From Christensenella sp. UBA7588 (GTDB lineage Bacteria; Bacillota; Clostridia; Christensenellales; CAG-917), in contig DLKM01000010.1 in the NCBI GenBank assembly GCA_002478945.1, positions 1 through 64,000 of the forward strand: a DNA stretch of 64,000 nt, given 5' to 3'. This document shows, in pieces, positions 57,449-64,000 of this stretch. The notes under the pieces were generated by a model. The model saw nothing but the letters and a program-made list of their open reading frames with translations. It was not told where the DNA came from and did not search any database. A program made the translations under genes and the position numbers. Every line of letters starts with the position of its first letter. Position 1 is the first letter of the stretch.

Positions 57449-58783
57449 ATGTTCAAATTTAACCCGTCGTTTTATTCCGACGTGAGAATAGAGGATAGAC
57501 AGACCACAGCCGTCGCTTTCAAAAACGGAATGCTGGACACTTGCCGTACGAGAAACGAAAAACGCGCGTTTATTCGTGTTTTTGACGGTAGTATGTGGCT
57601 TTACGCTTCTACGTCGGACGTGGACGGCATACAGGACGAGTTGGACAAGTTATATCTGCAAGCAACGCCCAATCCCGACATTGCGTCCAACCCGATAGTA
57701 AAGAGATACCAAGTGAACGTTGCAAACGAGACGAAGTTTGCAAACAGAAGCGTCAGAAACGTTACCAAAGAGCAAAAAATCGCGCTTCTCAAAGAGATTC
57801 AGCCGCACGTTAAAAGTCAGTTCCTCGTTATGTCGCAAGTGGCGTATCAGGACCGCAACAGCAATTACGAGTTTTATTCCTCCAAAGGCGCGGACATCAA
57901 GTACGACTACCAGATGTGCGGTATTCTCGCACTCGGCGTGCTTGCCGCTCAAAACGATTTCGTTCAGTCGTATTATCAACAGGCAAGTCCGTACTTTGAC
58001 GAGATAAAGGGCTTCGAGGATAAAATCGAAAAACGCCTTGCTAAGGCAGATAACTTCGTTCTCAACGCAAAGCCGTGCAAGAAGGGCAAATTTCCCGTCA
58101 TTCTCTCGCCTATGGCGGCAGGTATGTTTGCGCACGAGTCTTTCGGACACAAGAGCGAGGCGGACTTTATGCTCGGAGACGAAACTATGGCAAAAGAGTG
58201 GGTTCTCGGCAAAAAAGTCGGCAGCGACATTTTGTCAATCGTCGATTCGGGCGCGGAATTCGGCTCGGGTTACGTTCCGTTTGACGACGAAGGCACGAGA
58301 GCGGGCAAAACGTATCTCATCAAAAACGGCATACTTTGCGGAAGATTGCACAGCGCGACTACGGCGGCGGCACTCGACGAGGAACTCACAGGCAATGCAA
58401 GAGCAATCGATTGCAAATTCGAGCCTATCGTGCGTATGACCAACACGTATATCGAAGCAGGTACGAGTACTTTCGACGAGCTTGTAGCGGGCATAGAGGA
58501 CGGTTATTTCATAGATACCGTATCTCACGGCTCGGGCGGCTCGACGTTTACAATCGCTCCGTCGACGGCTTACGAAATAAAGAATGGCAAAATCGGTGCG
58601 CCCGTCAAAATTTCCGTGGTTACGGGAGACGTTTTCGAGACGCTCAATCACATCGACGGCTTGTCGAATGAGCTTATCTTCGACGACGGCGTATTCGGCG
58701 GTTGCGGAAAAATGGAGCAATTCCCCCTGCACGTTCTGGACGGCGGTCCGTACGTCAGAGTCTCGCAGATGAACGTTCAATAG
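57449..58783 (+). CDS. tldD: TldD metalloprotease subunit
   Basis: 444 residues from the ATG at 57449 with a strong AGGAGG site; the frame before it overlaps the promoter. The zinc motif HESFGH at residues 229-234, followed by KSEAD, is the TldD signature that replaces classic HExxH. GSGGSTFTIAPSTAYEIKNGKIG and GCGKMEQFPLHVLDGGPYVRVS near the C-terminus are typical. TldD pairs with TldE (PmbA) in a heterodimer that degrades unfolded peptides and, in some bacteria, matures peptides such as microcins. Partner gene ten bases downstream. Confidence 0.95.
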   Translation: MFKFNPSFYSDVRIEDRQTTAVAFKNGMLDTCRTRNEKRAFIRVFDGSMWLYASTSDVDGIQDELDKLYLQATPNPDIASNPIVKRYQVNVANETKFANRSVRNVTKEQKIALLKEIQPHVKSQFLVMSQVAYQDRNSNYEFYSSKGADIKYDYQMCGILALGVLAAQNDFVQSYYQQASPYFDEIKGFEDKIEKRLAKADNFVLNAKPCKKGKFPVILSPMAAGMFAHESFGHKSEADFMLGDETMAKEWVLGKKVGSDILSIVDSGAEFGSGYVPFDDEGTRAGKTYLIKNGILCGRLHSATTAAALDEELTGNARAIDCKFEPIVRMTNTYIEAGTSTFDELVAGIEDGYFIDTVSHGSGGSTFTIAPSTAYEIKNGKIGAPVKISVVTGDVFETLNHIDGLSNELIFDDGVFGGCGKMEQFPLHVLDGGPYVRVSQMNVQ

Positions 58784-58793
58784 AGAGGTAGTT

Positions 58794-60011
58794 ATGCAAA
58801 AAGAATATATAACCAAAAAAACTTCGTCGCTTTCGATAAACGTCGTGGCAACCGAGGTGGAATCTTTGAGAAAGGTCGTCGAAAGCACTCGCACCGTGCG
58901 CGTATACGACAACGATTGCATAGGCGTTGCCGGACAAATCGGCAATGCAAACGCCGAAAGCGTGGAAAACGACGCGATTGAGAACCTTGCGCTCGGCATC
59001 GCATATCCCTGCGATTTTACGAAAGACGTGAATTTGAGCGTCGACGCTCGCAAAAACATAGTCGACGAGGATAAATTCGTGCAAGTCGCAAAGAGTTTGC
59101 TCGCAAAACTCAAAAAAGAAGTGCCGAATTTCCTTTTCAGCAACAAAATTCAATATTTCACAAGCGAAACGGAGTATAAGAACACCCAAAACACGTCGCT
59201 TTCATACAAAGGTAACGAAATGGTGCTTGTATTGTGCGTCAAGAGCAAATCAAGCGCAAACATTATGGATTTTGCATACGTAGTCGACACGGACGTTTAC
59301 GACGAAAATAAGGCGGTTGAGGACGTCAAATCGCTTTGTGACGCTTATGACAACGTGTTGCCTTGGCAAGACGGCAAATATCCCGTAATCGCAGAGCAGG
59401 ATTTATATTGCGGCAGTTACGTTCTCGACAATTTTGACGGCGAGAGTTATGCTACGGGTGCGTCGTTGTTCAAAGATATGCTCGGCAAAAAGGTTTTCAA
59501 CGAAAAAGTTACGCTTGCAGTCAATAACGATTTGCCCAACAGTACGTTTTTCGATACGGAAGGCACGGTTTGCGACGAACAAAACGGCACGCTTGTCAAA
59601 AACGGCGTATTCGAGAGAGTAATTGCAAACAAAAAGATTGCCGCGCAATACGATTTGCCGCGCCTCGGCTGTTCGGTGTCGACGTACGATACGATACCGC
59701 AAGGCTCTGCTCGCGGAGTGGAGTTCAAGAATACCGCAGAACGCATTCAAGATTTGGTAGGAAATCAAAAGGCAATCTACGTGCTTGACGCATCGGGCGG
59801 AGATATGACCACCAGCGGAGATTTCGCAACGCCTTGCGAGGTCGCTTTGCTCGTCGAAAACGGCAAGTTCGTCGGCAGACTTCCCAAACTCAACATCTTC
59901 GGCAACGTAAAAGAGTTTTTGGGAGACGACTTTATCGGCGCAAGCGACAAAGGATTGCTCAATTACAGAACTCCGCTTGCGGTTGCTTGTATGAACGTTA
60001 CGCTCATTTGA
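58794..60011 (+). CDS. tldE: TldE/PmbA metalloprotease partner
   Basis: 405 residues of the TldD/PmbA family without the HExxxH metal motif, as expected for the TldE subunit. The C-terminal half has the family pattern YVLDASGGDMTTSGDFATPCEVALLVENGKFVGRLPKLNIFGNVKEFLGDDFIG. The GAGAGGTAG ribosome site lies in the ten-base gap after tldD. Together they form one operon ended by a strong terminator. No candidate peptide substrate is visible nearby. Confidence 0.9.
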   Translation: MQKEYITKKTSSLSINVVATEVESLRKVVESTRTVRVYDNDCIGVAGQIGNANAESVENDAIENLALGIAYPCDFTKDVNLSVDARKNIVDEDKFVQVAKSLLAKLKKEVPNFLFSNKIQYFTSETEYKNTQNTSLSYKGNEMVLVLCVKSKSSANIMDFAYVVDTDVYDENKAVEDVKSLCDAYDNVLPWQDGKYPVIAEQDLYCGSYVLDNFDGESYATGASLFKDMLGKKVFNEKVTLAVNNDLPNSTFFDTEGTVCDEQNGTLVKNGVFERVIANKKIAAQYDLPRLGCSVSTYDTIPQGSARGVEFKNTAERIQDLVGNQKAIYVLDASGGDMTTSGDFATPCEVALLVENGKFVGRLPKLNIFGNVKEFLGDDFIGASDKGLLNYRTPLAVACMNVTLI

Positions 60012-60072
60012 ATGAGCGGATACGATGGAATTTTCTGCTTAATACGTCGTTTGTTTGATTAAACGAAGTAAT

Positions 60073-60102
60073 AAAAAACGGAGCGAAACGCTCCGTTTTT
60101 TC
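60073..60102 (+). terminator. Bidirectional terminator
   Basis: A perfect 13-base stem AAAAAACGGAGCG / CGCTCCGTTTTTT with a three-base loop, shared by tldE and the convergent DUF3899 gene. Confidence 0.95.
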
Positions 60103-60125
60103 ATAATTCGATTATTGTTTTTTGT

Positions 60126-60539
60126 TTACATCGTTTTGTATACTATCAAAAATATGATTGCGACGAAAAGAAATATCGCGCCGACGATGACAAGAAACAG
60201 TTTCGGCTTTTTCTTGTCGGGGGAGTGTTTTCTTTCCACATACTCCTCGTAAGTTTCTCTCGGCTTCCATTCCACGCCTTTTTTTACGGGTTTTCGCAAA
60301 TTAAACAGAGACGAAACGCTGTAGCCGAGACCGTCAAACGCACCTTTTTCTGATGCCCAAGACAGACCTCCGAAGCACAAAAACAGCGCGCCTGCCACGA
60401 AGAATGCGTCGCATAACGTGATGATTATCGTTACTTTGTCCTTTTGTTCGGTAAGAACGCCTCTCAGACCGCACACCAAAAGCACCAACGCAAGTGCGAT
60501 GATAAACGATATGGCGTACAGTATGATTTTTCTTTTCAT
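60126..60539 (-). CDS. DUF3899-like membrane protein
   Basis: 137 residues. Two membrane segments at the N-terminus (about 4-25 and 38-60), the pattern FFVAGALFLCFGGLSWASEKGAFDGLGY, a charged loop (RETYEEYVERKHSPDKKK) and a C-terminal helix (LFLVIVGAIFLFVAIIFLIVY). This matches DUF3899, small membrane proteins often encoded beside oligopeptide ABC transporters. Its start overlaps the oppF stop by one base (TAATG), so it is translated with it. Confidence 0.82.
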   Translation of the reverse strand: MKRKIILYAISFIIALALVLLVCGLRGVLTEQKDKVTIIITLCDAFFVAGALFLCFGGLSWASEKGAFDGLGYSVSSLFNLRKPVKKGVEWKPRETYEEYVERKHSPDKKKPKLFLVIVGAIFLFVAIIFLIVYKTM

Positions 60540-61993
60540 TATTCTTCGGGTTTTTCTTCTTCGGGAGTTGCGTCAACGACTTCTTCGACAACGATGTCGG
60601 GGTCTCCGATAGGCGTGCCTTCATTGCGGATAAGCGACGCTTCCATAGACGCGTCGACAGGATTTTCCACAACGACTTGTTGCGCTACATCTTCGGGTTG
60701 TACGTCATCTACCAGTTCGTCCGTGGTGTTGTCGACGGGCTTTGCTTCGCCCTTGCAAATCTTGACGTATTCTTCGAATTCGGCTTGGTTGCAACTTACA
60801 AAGTGTCCGGGTTCAACCTCTCTGAACGAGGGTTTGTCAACGGAATAATCGTGGTCTGCAAGCGGATTGTATACGATACGCTTACGCTGTTTCTCGTATA
60901 CGGGGTCGGGAAGCGGAATCGCAGAGAGCAACGAGCGAGTGTAGGGGTGCAACGGGTGCGCGAACAATTCGTCCGACGTTGCAAGCTCCACCATATTTCC
61001 GAAGTACATAACCGCGATTCTGTCGGAGAAGTATTTGACGACCGACAAGTCGTGCGCGATAAAGAGAATGGTAAGTCCGAGTTCGTTTCTCAAATCGTTG
61101 AGAAGGTTTATGACCTGCGCCTGAATGGAAACGTCCAACGCCGAGATAGGTTCGTCGGCGATGATAAGTTCCGGCTCCATAATGATTGCTCTTGCAACGC
61201 CTATACGCTGTCTTTGACCGCCGGAAAACTCGTGCGGGTATCTGCCTGCGTGTTCTCTTACGAGACCGACTTTTTCAAGCACTTCGTACACTTTTTCGTC
61301 CACGACTTTTTTGTTGCGAATACCGCGAATCGTAAGACCTTCCGCAATGATTTCACGCACGGTCATACGAGGGTCGAGCGACGCAATCGGGTCTTGGAAA
61401 ACCATTTGAATTTTGGTTACGAGCCTCGATTTGCGTGCGAATCTGAGTGCTTTGACATACTCCCAAAGCAGTTTGGTGTATTCTTTCGATTTTTTGTCGA
61501 TTTCCGCAAATTTGGGTTTGTATTCTTCCTTAACCTTTGCGACTTCGCCTTTTGCGTAATCTCTGTCGCATCTCTTTTGGTCGTGATTTGCTTTGCGGAT
61601 GTTCTTTTGCTGTTCTTTAATCACGTCGAGCATTTGACGGAAAGAAGCCTTGAGGTCGGGCTTTTCTTCGCTTTTTTTCATAGACTTTTTCAAGTCTGCC
61701 AAAAACGCTTTTACAGCCTTTTTTTCCTCTTGCTTATATGACAGAGTGCCTGCGCAAATGCGCTTGCCGTCAAAGTATACGTTGCCCGAAGTGCAGTTGT
61801 AGAGCTTGATTATGCTTCTGCCCGTGGTGGTTTTTCCGCATCCCGATTCGCCGACAAGTCCGAAAACTTCGCCTTTTTTGATGTCGAAACTTACGTCGTT
61901 GACGGCTTTGAGGGTGGATGAACCGAGTTTGAAGTATTGGCACAAATGCTCGACTTTCAATAGGGTTTCTCTTTCGTTTAAGTTGTTATCCAT
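60539..61993 (-). CDS. oppF: Oligopeptide ABC transporter ATPase OppF with internal insertion
   Basis: 484 residues. Walker A GESGCGKTT at 48-56, Q-loop FQDP near 199, signature FSGGQRQR, Walker B LIIADEPISALD and an H-loop (IAHDLS). A canonical OppF has about 50 residues from Walker A to Q-loop; here there are about 150, owing to an inserted Lys/Glu-rich helical segment (about residues 80-190, KKAVKAFLADLKKSMKK to KLLWEYVKALRF). After the oligopeptide-type C-terminal motif (HPYTRSLLSAIPLPDP) there is an acidic tail of about 75 residues ending TPEEEKPEE. It follows oppD by 12 bases. The permease genes must lie beyond the right edge. Confidence 0.92.
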   Translation of the reverse strand: MDNNLNERETLLKVEHLCQYFKLGSSTLKAVNDVSFDIKKGEVFGLVGESGCGKTTTGRSIIKLYNCTSGNVYFDGKRICAGTLSYKQEEKKAVKAFLADLKKSMKKSEEKPDLKASFRQMLDVIKEQQKNIRKANHDQKRCDRDYAKGEVAKVKEEYKPKFAEIDKKSKEYTKLLWEYVKALRFARKSRLVTKIQMVFQDPIASLDPRMTVREIIAEGLTIRGIRNKKVVDEKVYEVLEKVGLVREHAGRYPHEFSGGQRQRIGVARAIIMEPELIIADEPISALDVSIQAQVINLLNDLRNELGLTILFIAHDLSVVKYFSDRIAVMYFGNMVELATSDELFAHPLHPYTRSLLSAIPLPDPVYEKQRKRIVYNPLADHDYSVDKPSFREVEPGHFVSCNQAEFEEYVKICKGEAKPVDNTTDELVDDVQPEDVAQQVVVENPVDASMEASLIRNEGTPIGDPDIVVEEVVDATPEEEKPEE

Positions 61994-62005
61994 TAGAAGC
62001 CTCCT

Positions 62006-64000
62006 TTATTGATTTTGAGCATCGTTTTGCTCTGCGAGTTTCTTCATTCTCGCTATGCGGTCTGCCACGATTTTGGGCATTTCGACCTTCGGCGCGGACG
62101 GATGGAGCAACCACGTTGCCGCGCTGTGAGTATCGCTGATTTTGAACATAGGCGGTTGTCTTTCGAAGTCTATCTTCATAGCGTACTTGTTTCTTGCCGC
62201 AAACGCGTCGCCCTTGGGAGGATAAATCATGTTCGGCGGGGTGCCGGGGATTGCCTCGAGTTTCTCGTTCGTGTCAAGGTCGGGCATAGAGGAGAGAAGC
62301 GCCCAGGTATACGGGTGCGCCGGAGCGTAGAACACGTCCTCGGCGGTGCCTGTTTCCACGATTTTGCCTGCGTACATAACCGCAATTCTGTCCGCCATAT
62401 TCGCAACTACGCCCAAATCGTGCGTGATGAATATGATGGAAAGATTTCTTTCTTTTTTGATTTTATTGATAAGCTCGAGTATCTGTGCCTGAATGGTAAC
62501 GTCAAGAGCGGTCGTCGGCTCGTCGCAGATAAGAATATCGGGATTTGCCGCAAGCGCGATTGCTATGACTATACGTTGACGCATACCGCCCGAGAATTGG
62601 AAAGGATATTGACGGTATCTTTTTCTCGGCTCGGGAATGCCGACTTCTTCCATAAGTTTGAGAGCCTTGTTTTTGGCAACCATTTGCGTCACTCTGTAAG
62701 CAACTGCCTGCGCTTTTTCTTTGAGGAAGTCAATCATTGCGACCGTAGCGGCGTCTTGGTCATAAGATTCCGCATTGTCTATTGCCTTGGCGTAAGAATC
62801 GCAGAGTTTATCGAGTATCGCAACGATGTTTTCTCTTGCCATATCGAGGTCGACGATTTTTGCGGGGACGACCTTATAATCGGGTGTTTTGCCTTTTGCG
62901 ATGAGCTTGTCGTACTTGGCTTGTTCCTTGTCGAAGCGTTTTTGTTCTTTCTTGTTGTTCGGAATAGCGTCAAAGTACGTTTTTATCGCACGATAGAGGC
63001 TCGATTTGAACGTGTATGCCGTGCTGTCTTTTATCAAAGCGAGTCTGTCGATAGAGTCAAGCACCGCATCCGACAATTCTTTTGCGGTTGCTTTATAGAT
63101 TTTCTTGTCGGGTTCGCCGTCGGTAAATACGTTGCGTTTGGAGCGGATAAGCTCGATAACGTTCTTTTTCTTCTCGAGCGACTGATTGAAAGAATACACG
63201 ATACCTTGTTTTGCGTCGCTGATGAAGTCGAGCATAAAGTTGTCGTCGAGGTACTTTCTCAAGAACTTGTTGAGTTCCGCAACAGACTCCGTGGGCAATT
63301 CCTCGCCGTGTCCGAAAGTGAGGTAGTACGCAAAAGCGAAGAAGTTGGGCATCTCTTTTGCGCACGCTTCTTCAAAATACGTTTTAAGCTCTTTGAGAGG
63401 CTCCACGCAAGCGGAATAATCTTTAACTTTGCCTTTTTGCGCTTTGACTTCTTTTGCGACGAGTTCCAACTTTTCGGCAACGGTTACGACGTCTTGCGGA
63501 CAAACGTATTCGTGAACGGAAAGTTTTGCGTTTTTGACGATTTCTCTGATGCTTCTGGCAAATTCCTCAACGGCGTTTTTCTCTATATGGAAAAGCAAGT
63601 CGTCGACGTTTTCAAGCCCCGATTCCGCATTTTCGAGGGCGTTGTTATACGCACCCTCTATCTTCAGGTGGTAACATTCGAACGTATCGAAATCTTTGGT
63701 TTTTTGAGCGTTTGCAAGACCTTTTTCGGATTTTGCGTCAACGCCCATAGCGTTGTTCATAGCTTCTCGCAAGAGAGCCATTTTCGTGTTGAATTCCTTA
63801 CGCGATTCTCTGCGGTTGGCACGATTCTTGAGTATCATTGCCTCAGTAAGTTGCGTGCCGATGCGATTGATAGGGTCGAGCGCGGAGAGCGGGTCTTGGA
63901 ATATCATCGCGATTTTGTCGCCTCTGAGTTTGTGAAAATCTTCTTCGCTTATTTGGAGCAAATCCATTCCGTCGTACAGAATCTCGCCGCTTTCGACGAT
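62006..64000 (-). CDS. oppD: Oligopeptide ABC transporter ATPase OppD with very large insertion (N-terminus cut off)
   Basis: About 664 residues are visible; Walker A lies beyond the edge. From the right edge it reads VESGEILYDGMDLLQ, Q-loop FQDPLSALDPINRIGTQLTEAM, then about 370 extra residues before VGIPEPRKRYRQYPFQFSGGMRQR, Walker B ILICDEPTTALD and the H-loop FITHDLG. OppD/DppD normally has roughly 55-60 residues between Q-loop and signature; here there are about 430. The insert is rich in Lys, Glu, Ala and Leu, predicted helical with few breaks, and has no recognisable domain. The C-terminus has the oligopeptide-family HPYTWALLSSMPDLD and the GTPPNMIYPPKGDAFAARN segment. The reading frame is open and in frame on both sides. 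Confidence 0.92.
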   Translation of the reverse strand: MVESGEILYDGMDLLQISEEDFHKLRGDKIAMIFQDPLSALDPINRIGTQLTEAMILKNRANRRESRKEFNTKMALLREAMNNAMGVDAKSEKGLANAQKTKDFDTFECYHLKIEGAYNNALENAESGLENVDDLLFHIEKNAVEEFARSIREIVKNAKLSVHEYVCPQDVVTVAEKLELVAKEVKAQKGKVKDYSACVEPLKELKTYFEEACAKEMPNFFAFAYYLTFGHGEELPTESVAELNKFLRKYLDDNFMLDFISDAKQGIVYSFNQSLEKKKNVIELIRSKRNVFTDGEPDKKIYKATAKELSDAVLDSIDRLALIKDSTAYTFKSSLYRAIKTYFDAIPNNKKEQKRFDKEQAKYDKLIAKGKTPDYKVVPAKIVDLDMARENIVAILDKLCDSYAKAIDNAESYDQDAATVAMIDFLKEKAQAVAYRVTQMVAKNKALKLMEEVGIPEPRKRYRQYPFQFSGGMRQRIVIAIALAANPDILICDEPTTALDVTIQAQILELINKIKKERNLSIIFITHDLGVVANMADRIAVMYAGKIVETGTAEDVFYAPAHPYTWALLSSMPDLDTNEKLEAIPGTPPNMIYPPKGDAFAARNKYAMKIDFERQPPMFKISDTHSAATWLLHPSAPKVEMPKIVADRIARMKKLAEQNDAQNQ

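Noticed and set aside
62006..64000. OppD as two fused or frameshifted genes.
   Set aside because: The frame is open throughout, the flanking ATPase motifs join in one frame, and the insert has no internal start with a ribosome site.

Overview
The window looks like chromosomal DNA of an anaerobic, spore-lineage Firmicute (Clostridia type), probably an uncultured gut bacterium. The evidence is an adjacent spmA-spmB pair, a BclA-like collagen protein, strong Shine-Dalgarno sites, the metG-tatD-rsmA order usual in Firmicutes, and an oxygen-sensitive 2-hydroxyacyl-CoA dehydratase operon. Base composition is roughly balanced. I saw no rRNA, tRNA, CRISPR array, insertion sequence or phage gene. The taxonomic placement is inference.

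Left part (1-13.5 kb). A minus-strand operon encodes a CooC/MinD-like ATPase, two 2-hydroxyacyl-CoA dehydratase-type subunits and, cut by the window edge, their ASKHA-type activator. Next come a collagen-like surface/exosporium protein, a membrane protein with an HAAS-like N-terminus, a condensation-fold acyltransferase-like protein, a YitT/YczE-like membrane protein, an HSL-type esterase, a GH127-like (DUF1680) protein in an operon with a PH-domain membrane protein, and a heparan-alpha-glucosaminide N-acetyltransferase-like membrane protein.

Middle (13.5-40.5 kb). One uninterrupted gene of 26.5 kb fills over 40% of the window and encodes a predicted lipoprotein of 8,839 residues. It is driven by a textbook TTGACA-17-TATAAT promoter and closed by a terminator. 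It has a lipobox, about 14 divergent repeats of roughly 250-740 residues joined by Ala/Ser/Asp linkers, many tyrosine-rich inserts scattered through both halves, and about 2,300 C-terminal residues of Ig-like beta-sandwich repeats without a sorting signal. This is the most novel object here.

Right part (40.6-64 kb). This is mostly housekeeping: an SPFH/zinc-ribbon protein with a zinc-ribbon membrane partner (YdjI/YdjG-like), a DUF1858 redox-disulfide protein, spmAB, metG-tatD-radical SAM-rsmA, an EamA transporter, trmO, a DUF2804 protein, a type-B carboxylesterase, a HAD phosphatase divergent from a GPH-family sugar symporter plus metallophosphoesterase, and the tldD/tldE protease pair. It ends in a minus-strand oppD-oppF-DUF3899 operon, in which both ABC ATPases carry large helical insertions (about 370 and 100 residues) at different places in the nucleotide-binding fold.
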